A stretch of DNA of 64,000 nt from contig CAXIPT010000010.1 of assembly GCA_964030475.1 (NCBI GenBank), positions 573,947 through 637,946 on the forward strand, given 5' to 3'. The position numbers and the translations under genes were made by a program. The DNA is from Tethya wilhelma (Eukaryota > Porifera > Demospongiae > Tethyida > Tethyidae). Shown piece by piece: positions 23,818 to 35,621 of this stretch (the stretch's first letter is position 1; each line of letters opens with the position of its first letter). The notes beneath the pieces are model-generated. The model saw nothing but the letters and a program-made list of their open reading frames with translations, was not told the origin of the DNA and searched no databases.

Positions 23818-26800
23818 AACAACAACAAAAAAAGGAGGGGCTAACTATACACTATTATATTTACCTAGCTTCTCTGTTTTTCCACATGTGACTGTTCAAA
23901 TTGGCAGTGAGGTCCACGAGGATAAGTTTGAGATACTTGTCCACTGCTTTCTTGCTCTCGGGGATTATTGCATTCCAAATATTGCTCATTGCCAGTTGAA
24001 CTGAAGGATTTGGGTTGTACTTGTAGCGATAAAGCTTTGGTACGAGTGTGGGAAGATATGGGGCAAGCTGGTCTTGTGCTTGAGATGCTATGTTTGAAAA
24101 TCCAAAGGCAGCACCCTGGAAAAATGCACAAATTCAATAATCCTGTTTGATTTATTACGGAAGAATAGAAGTAATTTTGTTCTTTTGCAGACTTGACAAT
24201 TAAATTAGCTATTATTAATTAAGCATAAAAACACAAGTTTTAAGCTTAATGTTAGTAATATATATGATGAATTATGAACATAACCTTACGATGTTAATAA
24301 CTGGTATGACATTGCACGATTCACAAAATAACGGCTTGTAATTCACCTTCTTGGAGTTCCACAGAGCATTGTGGTTAGCTAGATTCATGAACTTGTAGAC
24401 AAGATCTGGCTTGTTCAAGTCACTAGCAAGAGAACACAGCTCTTTGTATGTTGATAGATTTCCACCACTGTAAAAAGAAAAAAAAAATAAACACAGATGA
24501 AACTTACATCTGCTTAGTTAGCACGATGAGATAACACCTTTTGGGCATTTTCCCTAGCTCTCCTTCTTCAAATAGTTTGGTATCTCCAGTGACCTTCTCA
24601 GTTTGTCTGTACATCAAAAGAGTCAGTTATAGTGGAAAAAAGAAAAAAGGAAAAAAAGAAGAGCATGGTTTACATACTTTCTGCCTTCCAAAAGAGTTCC
24701 AACCAACACTTGTACAAGTTCCTCCTTATGAGAGTCCTCACTTAGCTCATACACAAGGCTGAGCCCACGAGATGCAACTTCTTGAATCACCTCTATACAG
24801 ATCATCAGGAAGTAACATGCATAAAAATCAACTTATTATTTACTGCATGCATGTACATACATGTGCATGTAAAGACTAACCATTTCGTTCAGCCAACATA
24901 TTCATGAATGTCATTTGAATACGTTTCAGAAATTTCTATAAATGATTGTATGTAGTGTAAGTAAGCATGTGTAATAATGTAAAAGCTTGTAGTATAGTAT
25001 GACCTTACCTGGATTTCAGGGTGCTTGCCAGCAAATTTGAGAAGAGAGAGTAGCCAGACACAGGAGGACTGTCTAACAATAGGAGACGTGCCAAAGGTAT
25101 ACTTGCTTAGAATTGTTTCAAGTGTCCACGTCATTATGTCCGTGTCTAATGACACTTGACTGAAGAGAATAGAACAACAAACAAACTACATTAAAGTAAA
25201 GTTGCAAGAAATCACTATCATAGAACACACACATGCACACATCATTCTGAGATCAGGTTCAGATGTCTAGTGAACTTATACTGCTAGTAGCAGTAGTAAG
25301 AGCATTCAACTAGAATTTGAATGACCTGAATTCAACTAACCCCCATCTAGATCTCATGCAAGACGACTCAATCACCTTTCTTCACTGTCATACAACAGAC
25401 TCCATGGATCCAACAATGAGGAGCACAGGGGACCAGCTGCAGTGCAGGCTATAGCCTCTCCTATGGTGAACTGAAGCTCAAGGGCCTTTTCTTCTCTTCC
25501 TTTAAAAAGTCCTTCTAAGACGGGCTGCTTTAAGGGGAACAATGGATCGCCAAGAGACAAGTATCCCAAAGAGAGGGCACAAGATGCTTTCATCTGTGTG
25601 NCATGTGTGTGTGTGTGTGTGTGCAATGAATGCATTTACACATATTTGTATAGCTAGGTTTAATAGCTTTGTTTCCAGGCTCTTCCCCATTTTCCCCTGA
25701 CTGAAAGATCAGAGGAGAATTAAAGCCTGGGAACAAGGCTGGTATATGTCTGTGTTGGGTTAGGGCACTATAAAATAATTATATATACAATAACTGCATA
25801 AATACAAAACACACACCTTCATTTCTTGTACACTGTTGAACTTTTTGCACAAAGTACGAATTAAGACTGCTTTTGTAAGTTCACTAGCAGTACTACCATT
25901 GGTGTCAATGTCACCACAGTGACTGCTCTCATCCCCATCCTCCAGGGGCAGAGGGCCACGACGGAACAGGTCTCCCAGGGCAACACAGGCTGAGAAGGCC
26001 AGCTGTGATATGTGAGCTGAAGACATCAGGTGAACTGAATAATACAAAAATCACATGTAGTTAACATTTTTTTCAAAAATAATTTTACTATTGGTACGCT
26101 ATTATTCCAATGAGCATATACATCACTACAAAAAAATCCATGTGGACGCTATATATAAGTGCATACGTACAAAAGTTTAAGAATTTAAAAAAAAATTAAA
26201 CTAACTTAATCGTTGTACAGAGTTCTTGACAAGAACAGCCATTTCTGAAACAATCTCCTGATCAACTGTCTTGCTAGTGGCAACTCTACAGCAGTGGCCG
26301 ACAACAAGTCCAAGACACGTCACAGCACCAAGCTGGACCCCGTAGTTCTCACTGCTAGTCTCAGAAATGATCTTCTCTGTGAGAGACTTGTACTCAACTC
26401 GGTCCAACCGTCCTCCAAGAATCCCTACCAATCTTGCTGCTGGCTCTCTGATCTCAGGTCGACTTGAGTGAGTAAACCCCTGAGTCAATTTAAACAACAA
26501 AAATTAAAAACAGCATACCGTTTGTCATGCAACTATTAAATTGGATGGCCAAACATAAAATTGTCAAGTACAGGATAACAAAAAGTCAACCATGCAGTCA
26601 AAATTTAGTGCTTTTCCTCTGTATGACTATGCATTACTTACTGTAATCCAGTTCACTTGAGAGATGAGTGTACTTGTTGCATGTGAAGGTGCTCCAGCCA
26701 CAAACTCAAGGAGATTGCTTATTGCCACACTTTGGAGATCAGAATCTGTTTAAAAAACATTAAAATTTTATCAATGAGAAAAATAAAACCCTTTTTAAGG

Positions 26801-29800
26801 TACAGAGTTTGCTAGCTAATAGTAGTCGAAAGATACAGGAGGGGAATATTATTGTTTTGTAATAAACTAACTTGCAGCTGGTCCCAAACACTTCTTCAGC
26901 AAATCCAAATAGTCAGATAAAGTCTTCTCACCTAGAATAATATTATAGAATAAAATACAGTTATGAAAGGTATATAATACAATACAGTATATGTATAATA
27001 TTATATGTGACCTGTCAAGGGAAAACGTGCCGGTTAGGAAAGTCTGCGAATTTTGAGTTAGCTATTCCAGGTATATCTAGGCCTTCCCAGGAAGCGCATA
27101 TCAAAATTTGATGCGCATAGCTCAAGTAGTTTTCCAGATACAGCTCTTGCAAGCAGCCCTGCCTCCACTCGTGGCTTCCTAGAAAAACGGTTGTAAAGAT
27201 GTTGCTAGGTAAACTATGGGCGGTCCGTATACTCTCCGTATCTTAATTAGATCATGTACAGTACATGCTGAATATTACCACAGCTAGCCACGTGGGGGCT
27301 AAAATTATTTAGTGAGAAGCGAGTAGCTAGGAAAGAAGACCCAGGAGACAGCTAATCGACTCAAGGAGGTAAGCGCTTGTCAGTNAACACCATAATTGTC
27401 ATGTAATTGCCTCTAAGCCTGGCCAAGGCCAATGGGACTGCTTGGAGGACCTCGGTCACAGTTGGGTGTGTAAGGTCTCAGTTGGGTGTGTAAGGTCTCA
27501 TACTACCCCCAACTCAGTCCACTAGGAGATAATTGAGCCGAGGCTGAGGTGGTAGATACTTTGGTATCTGCTCAGTCAACCCACCCAAGCCCTTAACCCT
27601 GTCCGCTGGGGATCTCCTTGAGAGAGAAAGATAATCAGTTGGGTTCGGCTGAGGCCTATAGATACATATCTTCTGTTTCAATGCCACAGGCACTCAGTGG
27701 CTTAGTGGTAAGAGCACCAGACTAGCAATCAGGAGGTCTTGGGTTCGATTCCCAGCTGAGTCCCAGATTTTTCTGAGATATCTTTCTCTCTCAGCATTCA
27801 ATCATGTATAATGTTATATGACTGTCACAAACCTATACACAATCTGAACATGCACTCTACAAACTTACTACTTTCAGCAAGATATTGGGTGACTGGCTTT
27901 AGGATCCGATTGGTGACTCTCTGTTCCTCAGAAACACCAGCACTATCAAAGAGACACACTCTCAAAAACTTGAGACACTCGGACAGCATTGATGGTGAAA
28001 ACGGCAGTGTTCCAACATCAGTTTTATAGCCCAAACCACAATCAATTTCCAGCTTGGCCTGGAGGAATAGAATACAACTAGATAGTGGTCTATCGAGCTA
28101 GACCCATTTTTCGCTCCACTATGACTGACACGGTGAAAAATAAGTCTAGTAGAGGTCGCTCTGCAACTACAATATCATTAAAGCTCATAAGCTGGTCAAG
28201 CCTAAGTGGGTGCGAACAGCCTTAACGTTAACATTACCAAGTGCAGCCCAGTAGTGGCCAGCTGTTTATAGAAGCCACGTGCAGGTAACATCCCATGCAT
28301 GCATGCACATGAATTAATTTCTTCTGACCAATCTGATTTTAATACGAGATTTCTTGTAAAGAGCGACCTCTGCTAGACCCATTTTTCGCCATGTTAGTTA
28401 AAGAAAAGGGTAGTTAAAGCGAAAGATGAGTCTAGCTCGATAGACTAAACTAGAAAGTTACTGGTTGTAGCCAAATTGAAATTTTTAAATCAGCAAAGGA
28501 TATAATATTATTATTAATACTCTGAAAACCGCAAATTTTCGTCACAAATTTTTTTTTGTCTGTTAAATTTTCATGTTGAATAAGTTTCATAGCATTAGCT
28601 CATTACGTAGCCCCACCCATCTTTTGTGTGTCTAATTTCATACTCTGCAGTGACTATGAAAATTTATCAACTACAAAATTTTCATAATTTACCGTAGACA
28701 AATTGAATGTATACTGTAGAGTCGGGTTATTAAGCGCATGCGCTTATTGGGATATTAATGAAAAAGTATGCGCTAAATAACGAGGTGCGCCTAATAACGA
28801 GGGCTAACGTATGACCACGGCTCCAAATAAATGACGTCATCAAGCAGAAATCGATTGCGCTAGCGGTGCTAGAGCTCTAAAAGTGGCGAGAAGCTGCCTT
28901 TTCTAAGTGAAATGGAAGGCCAAGTAGTGAAAGAAAGCATTGTTAATGGCTGTCAGGCTTAGAAAACTACGACATCCAGTTTATTAGCTTTCCACCTGTT
29001 ATCAAAGGTAAGTGTAAGAAGACCGTATGCGCCTAATAGCGAATGTGCGCCTAATAACGAAGTGCCCCTAATAACCCGACTCTACGGTAGTACACATGTA
29101 TTTATCAATATACTGCAATTGTACCATGGTCAATTTAATGCTTACTCTCTTGTGCACATACTCCACAATACTGCTGAACTCTGGCAGACTACAGGACCTG
29201 TCTTCCCACCCATGTTCAGTCTTCGATGGCTGTTTTAACCCTTTCAGTCCTTCATCTTTCACTTCTTGCTTACTGAAGAAAGAAAAAGCAACCTAGTTCA
29301 ATACATGCAGAAATATTTATCGACCATACCTCAAATATTCATCAATAGAAATCTATGCATGTACCAATTGGTTAGGTGTACAAATCATCACCATAAGCTT
29401 GTCTCCACAAGCTACCATGCACACAAATCTTGATGGAATATGGTAAAACGGAAACACAGCAAGAGCACACTGAGCAGCGGCTAGACGTACCTGAGTGATG
29501 TTCTATGAAACAAAATTAATAGTAAAATGCTCGTTAATCAAAATATTAAAGATAAATAAGTGTAATCTTACATCATGGATATTTTCTAGTAACAAAGCCT
29601 CAACACGAGTTGCATTAGGCCCCTCGATGTTTCGATAAGCAGGTACCATCAGACTGAGGCACTCTTGGACAGCTAGGTACACATCTTGAGGAGGCTCCTG
29701 CATTTATTGAACATTAATAGTTTGATCATTTGTATACACAATGACACAAAAATGACTAAATTCAAGTACAGAAGCAATAAAATTAAGTATTAACTGTAAG

Positions 29801-30422
29801 AAAGGTCTTTATTATCAAAGTCTTACTCGCTGTAAGGTCGAGAATAACCTTGATAAATGTTTGGGGTCTTTCTGGAACAACACAGGAAATCTCCTACATA
29901 TAGACAAGAGACAATCAGCAATCAAACTAATTTAACACCAAAAAGTGGGTACTCTTACTTTGCAACAAAACCAAGAGCTGTATAGGCAAGAGCTTGTAGC
30001 TTAACATCCTATATAAAATCAGTAAAATAATAAACGAATTCACATGGTTGATACGCATATTTGTTGTACAATTAAAACAAAACTACTACTGTAATCCTCT
30101 GCACATGATACTTACGCGCAGAGGCTTAATAATCTAATATTATAGAGGCAGAGTTGAGAAAAATCTTACCTCAGAAGGTTGATCGGTAATTTTGCTGATA
30201 CCAGTCACAAGAATGGGGGACATTAGTGACAGCTTATGATCAGTAGCACTGGAAAACAAGTTATCAGCAAAGATAATAATAACAGTTGGTCAGCTATACA
30301 TCTTGTATTTCAAAAGTAAGGTGAAAGGCATTTTACCTTTGGCATATGTGAAGTACATAGTGAAGGGTTTGAGTGCGAAGTTTATCGTTTGTAGCCACTC
30401 CAAATAAATTTTCAAAAATCAC
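18519..30422 (-). CDS. ECPAS: Proteasome adaptor and scaffold ECM29/ECPAS (38 exons, C-terminal five-sixths)
   Basis: ECM29 is a large HEAT-repeat protein that tethers the 26S proteasome. Exons in transcript order, all GT/AG and in phase: 30422-30337, 30248-30170, 30008-29959, 29893-29827, 29697-29572, 29502-29392, 29268-29146, 28058-27869, 26931-26872, 26745-26642, 26479-26206, 26034-25817, 25593-25376, 25159-25009, 24935-24881, 24792-24678, 24606-24538, 24467-24347, 24115-23865, 23632-23527, 23455-23365, 23299-23218, 23157-23124, 23061-22987, 22788-22675, 22409-22253, 22085-21994, 21919-21853, 21607-21473, 21194-21006, 20767-20685, 20437-20345, 20244-20098, 19958-19826, 19520-19415, 18961-18885, 18815-18744, 18652-18519. 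Diagnostic conserved stretches include [37 protein letters not shown] and [12 protein letters not shown]. With the exon at 58297-58419 the coding total is 1,525 residues against about 1,845 in vertebrates; the N-terminus is missing. Single undetermined bases lie in introns at 25601 and 27385. Confidence 0.92.
22903..22970. repeat. (GT)n microsatellite in an ECM29 intron
   Basis: About 34 uninterrupted TG dinucleotides lie between two ECM29 exons. Confidence 0.95.
23781..23828. repeat. (CAA)n microsatellite in an ECM29 intron
   Basis: A run of CAA triplets with one CAATAA interruption sits just downstream of the exon at 23865-24115 in plus-strand coordinates. Confidence 0.9.
27691..27762 (+). 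repeat. tRNA-like sequence with intact A and B boxes (tRNA pseudogene or SINE head)
   Basis: The 72 bases can fold as a cloverleaf: acceptor CACTCAG/CTGAGTC (first pair mismatched), D stem GCTT/GAGC, anticodon stem CCAGA/TCAGG with one mismatch, loop CTAGCAA (anticodon AGC), and T arm TTGGG-TTCGATT-CCCAG. TGGCTTAGTGG fits the pol III A box and GGTTCGATTCC the B box. The G3:U70 identity pair of alanine tRNA is absent and two stems are imperfect, so a working tRNA-Ala is unlikely. A tRNA-derived SINE or a decayed tRNA copy inside an ECM29 intron fits better. Confidence 0.5.
28088..28445. mobile_element. MITE in an ECM29 intron (TIR gtctatcgagctagac)
   Basis: The 16-bp end gtctatcgagctagac at 28088-28103 recurs inverted at 28430-28445. 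A second inner pair (ctagtagaggtcgctct / agagcgacctctgctag) is also inverted. There is no coding capacity. The target duplication could not be fixed. Confidence 0.7.
28712..29089. mobile_element. MITE in the same ECM29 intron (TIR gtagagtcgggttatta)
   Basis: The ends tac(t/c)gtagagtcgggttatta at 28712 and its complement ending at 29089 differ at one base over about 20 bp. The interior carries several copies of gcgcctaataacga. The end sequence resembles pogo/Tigger-type termini in general character, but the family assignment is tentative. Confidence 0.7.
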
Positions 30423-31499
30423 CTAGCAAAGAAAAGAGCGAAAAAGATGATCTTGCAAATTTCTATAGCAACAGTATAAGTTTGTGTAATGCACAGGCAT
30501 AAGCAAGGTCTTTAGGTCTTAAGTTTTTTTTTTGCCCTTTATGGCTTTGAAGTTTAACTTGAATGTCATCAGTATTCTTTATGATGTAATAATTAGTAAA
30601 CCTCAGAAAATCATTAACCAAAATCAAAGATAAAACAGGAACAAGTTTGCCATTGTTCAATACATCATCTATCAATTGTTCTGCACCAAAGTCTCTGCAG
30701 TTGTACTCTACTGGGCAACCTAGTCAAGAAGGCAGATTATAGAACTTTAGGACTCATTACCAAGAATTAAAGTAAGTCAAGTACAAACATAAACTTTACT
30801 ATTGCATAATTATTATGCACAAGGATAATTTTTACCTATTATATTAGTCAACCAATATTTTTTATACCCATATATGTGCATGCATACAAATCACTATCTT
30901 CTTTTGAATAAACAACTACAAAATCAAGTTATTGATCAGAAGCTGCATGTACACATGGATGATGAGTGTATTTACAACCAATTGTTGTAGTGATGACATG
31001 CTCCGGAGTGCATATGCCTAATTCATGCATGAATGACAGAATCTTGCATTTTGCCATACATTAAGTATTGCAACTACACTAGAGTATGTAATTCCGTGAA
31101 ATTTGCTATTTAATTTTAATGGTGGTTGAAATATTGAAATTGGTTCATATATTGTCAATAAAGCCATGACATGGTGAGAAAGCAAATGTACAAGTGAGCA
31201 ATAACAGACAATAACATACATGCAAGTCATAGTGAGAAAGAGAATGCTCAAGTAGACTAACTTTATACCTAGCTGCATGCTTGGCATGTACATTAGTGCA
31301 TTCCAAAGAACCTCAGGTAATTATCATAATATTATTATAGTAAATAAAGAATAAAATTAATAGCTAGGTTTCTAAGCAGCCACACACTACTAACCACAGG
31401 TGGGCAGGTTTGTGAATGAATGCATGCATACACACACATACACACAAACACAGAGGGAAGCAAGGTGCTAACGACCTGCAAACCAACACAACAGCTGTG
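30423..31499. other. Intron sequence of ECM29 / upstream region of the first beta-helix gene
   Basis: No ECM29 exon could be found here, although the next upstream piece of the protein would be expected. A minus-strand frame at 30463-30675 reads like possible protein but matches nothing I recognise. The stretch immediately before the ATG at 31500 (caacagctgtg) is shared with the paralogue at 41400. Confidence 0.45.
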
Positions 31500-34400
31500 A
31501 TGCTGAGTACACTCCTAGTCACATGTGGCTTCCTAGCTACACTAGTGACAGCTCAAACCTACTACATCCTACCAACAGACACATCCCAGTGTCCCAGCAA
31601 CAACCCAACGGAAGACTCTTGCTTCACTCTCGATCAATATGCCCAGCTGTGGTTATATTCAGATGTACCTGTGACCAATGAATCGGCAGTCTCCCTGATC
31701 TTTGTCCCTGGTCAGCATGCACTAAGTGTTCGCCTTGAGATTCAAAATATCGCAAGATTGGTGTTAAGAGCTGAACAGACAAACACGAGCCCTACTTTGA
31801 CTCCGTTATCCACAATTACATGCACAAATTCCTCTGGGTTTCTTTTCGAGAACATAACAGAAGTCACGATCAGAGGTATTGGGTTTAGCGAGTGTCTGGA
31901 GAACAGTGCCAACTCTATAAAACTCCTAAGCATAGGACAATGTAGGTTTGAAACCGGTAATGGAATAGGTCTGATAAACGTGGAAAAAGGAACACTTGAG
32001 ACGAGTTCCTTCATCTCTCTCACTGCATCGTTTGGTGGGAGTGAGTCAGGTGGGGCCTTGTATGCTATTGATAGTAACATCAACATTAAGGAATGTCTCT
32101 TTGAGTTCAATACAGCTAGAATCGACGGTGGTGCAATATGGACGCAAACTGGCAACACAAGTTTGTACAGGAACACCTTCAATAGTAATAGGGCTAATGA
32201 TGATGGTGGGGCAGTATACATGGGCACCATAAAAATAGTTATCGATAACTGCATTTTCAATAATAACAGTGCAAATGATGATGGTGGTGCAATATATTCA
32301 TTGGAAAGTGGTGAAATACGCAACAGTGGCTTTTCAAGTAATGCAGCAGGTGATGATGGCAGTGCTGTATATATGGTGGATGGTGGTCAAATATGCAACA
32401 GTGACTTTACAAGCAATACAGCAAAAGATAATGGTGGTGCAATACAAAGTGATGACAATATCGAACTACTGTATAGCAACTTCAGTTTGAACTTGGCCAA
32501 CGATCGTGATGGTGGTGCAGTGCACACACTAGAAGGAAATATTAGAGTCGTGAGATGCAACTTTATCAGCAATACAGTAGTAGGACAGCAAGGTGGAGCT
32601 GTACACTCGTTTCGTGGTACCATTGACATACAAGACAGTATTTTTAGCAATAACTCTGCTGCCATTAAAGATGGTGGTGCTATATGCACTTCTTCTGGTA
32701 CTATCAATGTTAAGAACAGCCTTTTGAGCTTTAACTCGGCAAATCAAAGCGGTGGAGCAATACTGTCTTCCATCGGTGATATTAACATGCAAGGATGCAA
32801 CTTGACAGGCAATGAAGCAAAGGAAGATGGTGGTGCAATAAGGAGCTTTAGCGGCAATATTAATGTACAGGGATGTGAATTTAGTGCCAATACAGCTGTG
32901 AGTGATGGTGGTGCAATACGAACACTTGGAAGTATTGTTACACGAAGTAGTGGCTTCATTGACAATACAGCAGAACAGGGTGGTGCACTGTGGGCAGGAG
33001 ATGACCTTGATATAGTTAGAACTGATTTTCTCACCAACTCTGCTAGCTCTGATGGAGGCGCCATCTACTTTGATGGTGCCACAGGTGAGGACAATAGCAT
33101 AATCATTGACTGTATCCTCAATGGTAACTATGCAGCTAATAAAGGTGGGGCAATGTACATACGTGCCCTTTCCAGTGATCTAAGGTTCTTTGGTTTTCTT
33201 ACCATTTCAAACAATTTGGCAGAGACAGGAACTATCTATGCGCAACAAAGCTCATTGGTTTTTTCAGCTAATGTAACCATTTCTGAAAACAAAGCATCAT
33301 TTTACGCCATTGCTAGCAATATTAGATTCAGTGGAAACACAGCTTTCTTAAACAATTCTCACAAGCAAACGAACGCCACAGATGAAGAGGGAGGAGCACT
33401 GACAGCTCTACAGAGTGATATTTCATTCAGCAGAACACTGGTGATGATGTTCAATACCATCAGTAATGGACGTGGTGGAGCTATACTAGCTGAAAAAAGT
33501 ACTATTAGCTTCAGTGGAGATACAACCATCACTGACAATACAGCCCTGATTGGGGGAGGCATACATGCTGATGAGAGTACTTTGAATTTTCAAGGTAGAA
33601 CCATTATAAGCAACAACATCGACACAGAGAGTAGTTCTCCTGAAGAAGATTGCCCTGACCCTGCCTCAATGTGTCCCGATGTTTGCAATGGTGAACAGTG
33701 TCCTCGATATCTAAATGCTGAGTGTCAGGTCAACACTTGTCACGGTCTTTGTACACCAACTTTCTTTTGGAATGGACGAAATGTGACAGATCGCTGTCCT
33801 GTTGAAAGATGCAGTGATAAAATATGTCCTGGAAGACGTACATGTATTGAAGAAATATGGCCAGCTACTTGTCCTACAGGTCAACTACTATCGTCCTGTC
33901 GACAACACATCACTGCTAGGTGTGTCCTTCCTCCAGAGCCCACTGATTGCAGTCAGCTATCCTGTGAGCGAGGTATGTTTTGTCAGGAGAGAAACAACAG
34001 ACAAGGAGTCAGATGTGTACGAGCACAGAACTGTGAACAGCTGACTTGTGACGAAGGAACGATTTGCAGCCAGACAGAACAAGGTCCTGAGTGTGTGAAG
34101 AGCATTGGACTGTCATATGGAGAGTTGAGTTGCCCCAAAGGAACAGTTTGCGTAATAGACTCCCTCCCCTCTTTGAATCTGACTGTAGCACAATGCCTTG
34201 ATGAAGATATAGCATGCAAATTACCAAAGATAGATACATTCTTCTGCAACTCAGGCGACACGATTTGTGACGAATCTGAAAATGAAATTTGCGTCGATAT
34301 TTTTGAAAACGGAGAATACCTCATCCCAGGCTGTCAAGACACTGGCTGTGATCCCATGGAGTCCCCCTCTAGCTGTCCTAGTGGTCGTGTGTGTGCTGCT

Positions 34401-34748
34401 ACACCAGACTTCCTTACTGCACCTTTCAAAACATCCTGTGTTAGTTCAACTACCACATTCAGTAGCAATACAACCTGTTCTGATTTACCTCCTGATCGCT
34501 GCCCCAGTAACTTCGTCTGTAGAGACGTCTTCTTTGAAGGGCAAATGTACTTCACGACGTGTGGAGCACCCTCTCGAGGTGGTTTCACCGCTCCATCTTG
34601 TGCAGAGCTTGTGTGTGATGAGCCACTGAAGTGTAATGAGTTGGGAGTGGTGGAGGGAAGAGGAGGGGTGGCACGGTGTGCTGGGCCAGAGTTCACAGGA
34701 GATCATGAAGCCTACATTCGCTCCCTTCTCAATAAAATAGACATATAA
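31500..34748 (+). CDS. Secreted Pmp-like right-handed beta-helix protein with long Cys-rich tail (gene A)
   Basis: This is an intronless frame of 1,082 residues. I start at ATG 31500 rather than 31416 because it places a clean signal peptide (LLVTCGFLATLVTAQ) at the N-terminus, as in the paralogues. A Cys-containing cap (YYILPTDTSQCP...CFTLDQYAQLW) is followed from about residue 140 to 690 by repeated GGA(I/V/L) and F-x-x-N units, the signature of chlamydial polymorphic membrane proteins and a right-handed beta-helix. A Cys-rich tail follows (about residues 715-1,060) made of repeated C-x-x-G-x-x-C modules. No membrane segment or GPI signal is seen, so it is probably secreted. The role is unknown; adhesion or recognition is inference. 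It lies antisense in the large ECM29 intron. Confidence 0.85.
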   Translation: MLSTLLVTCGFLATLVTAQTYYILPTDTSQCPSNNPTEDSCFTLDQYAQLWLYSDVPVTNESAVSLIFVPGQHALSVRLEIQNIARLVLRAEQTNTSPTLTPLSTITCTNSSGFLFENITEVTIRGIGFSECLENSANSIKLLSIGQCRFETGNGIGLINVEKGTLETSSFISLTASFGGSESGGALYAIDSNINIKECLFEFNTARIDGGAIWTQTGNTSLYRNTFNSNRANDDGGAVYMGTIKIVIDNCIFNNNSANDDGGAIYSLESGEIRNSGFSSNAAGDDGSAVYMVDGGQICNSDFTSNTAKDNGGAIQSDDNIELLYSNFSLNLANDRDGGAVHTLEGNIRVVRCNFISNTVVGQQGGAVHSFRGTIDIQDSIFSNNSAAIKDGGAICTSSGTINVKNSLLSFNSANQSGGAILSSIGDINMQGCNLTGNEAKEDGGAIRSFSGNINVQGCEFSANTAVSDGGAIRTLGSIVTRSSGFIDNTAEQGGALWAGDDLDIVRTDFLTNSASSDGGAIYFDGATGEDNSIIIDCILNGNYAANKGGAMYIRALSSDLRFFGFLTISNNLAETGTIYAQQSSLVFSANVTISENKASFYAIASNIRFSGNTAFLNNSHKQTNATDEEGGALTALQSDISFSRTLVMMFNTISNGRGGAILAEKSTISFSGDTTITDNTALIGGGIHADESTLNFQGRTIISNNIDTESSSPEEDCPDPASMCPDVCNGEQCPRYLNAECQVNTCHGLCTPTFFWNGRNVTDRCPVERCSDKICPGRRTCIEEIWPATCPTGQLLSSCRQHITARCVLPPEPTDCSQLSCERGMFCQERNNRQGVRCVRAQNCEQLTCDEGTICSQTEQGPECVKSIGLSYGELSCPKGTVCVIDSLPSLNLTVAQCLDEDIACKLPKIDTFFCNSGDTICDESENEICVDIFENGEYLIPGCQDTGCDPMESPSSCPSGRVCAATPDFLTAPFKTSCVSSTTTFSSNTTCSDLPPDRCPSNFVCRDVFFEGQMYFTTCGAPSRGGFTAPSCAELVCDEPLKCNELGVVEGRGGVARCAGPEFTGDHEAYIRSLLNKIDI

Positions 34749-35621
34749 TTATAGTTGATCTGTAGTAGACCTTTTCCCTTTGAATACAAGTGTATACATA
34801 TAGAGAACTATAGAGAGCATAAGACATTGTCTATAGTAGAAACATATGAACTGGATACAAATTACATTTCAATTGTGGTTGATTGTGTTAATCGGATAAC
34901 AATCAAAATACATAGACTGTAACAAAGTAAAAAATATAATGTTGCAAATTGTGTGATGTTCACGCCAAAGTATAGTGCCTTGTTCATGCTGTAGGGTATG
35001 CATAGGCCACATTTGCAACATATATTTCACACACTGTGAAATTAGTACACAACATTTTTAACAGTGAAACGATTTTTCAGACAAAAGCTCATATGCAGTG
35101 ACAAGTGTTGAACTGCATGTTCATTCGACTGTCTGAGAGTATAGACATGTACAATACAATTGTTCTGAACTTCAAGAATTGTTTCCACAGTGTGGAAAAG
35201 AAGAAGGCTATAGCAGCACTCGATCAATTATTTGACAAAAACGTAAGATATATATGTTTAACTTAGTTGTTTTGCGTGCATTATATGGCTGGGATAATGA
35301 ATAACCAATCATAACTTAACTAGGATTCCTTGTGAATAGCCTCATGAGTAGATATGTTTGATGACAACTGTTAAATCAAGAGTATATAAACATAAGCTCG
35401 ATATTCAAAGAAAATTGGCAATATATAGCGCTAACCGAATAGTATTCGGTATTGAGGTATAGCAAAATTTTAAGGCAATAGCTCGTAAAGTGAAAATACT
35501 AATGTATTAAACATCTCATATAATGATACAATAATACCTATATGCCCACACATACAATCAAACATTGTTGAAGAAAAATCTTACCAGTTGATTCAATCAT
35601 ATCATTGATCTTAAAGCTGGG
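34749..35621. other. Intergenic, no feature seen
   Basis: AT-rich spacer between two beta-helix genes. Only a short palindrome (accgaatagtattcggt near 35,435) stands out. Confidence 0.4.

Noticed and set aside
27691..27762. Functional tRNA-Ala(AGC)
   Set aside because: Acceptor and anticodon stems are each mismatched and the G3:U70 determinant is missing; listed as tRNA-like repeat instead.
30463..30675. 70-codon minus-strand frame (LIDDVLNNGKLVPVLSLILV) next to the first ECM29 exon
   Set aside because: It reads like real protein and has an AG upstream, but it does not match the expected ECM29 segment, and the exon at 58297 joins directly in phase. Could be a transposon scrap; not supported enough to annotate.
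18500..30800. Large number of short direct repeats as a possible CRISPR array
   Set aside because: The repeats are microsatellites and MITEs in introns; the window is eukaryotic and shows no regular repeat-spacer pattern.
31416..31499. Upstream ATG of gene A adding 28 residues
   Set aside because: The extension is a CA-repeat translation (HTHTHKH) and would bury the signal peptide that all paralogues start with.
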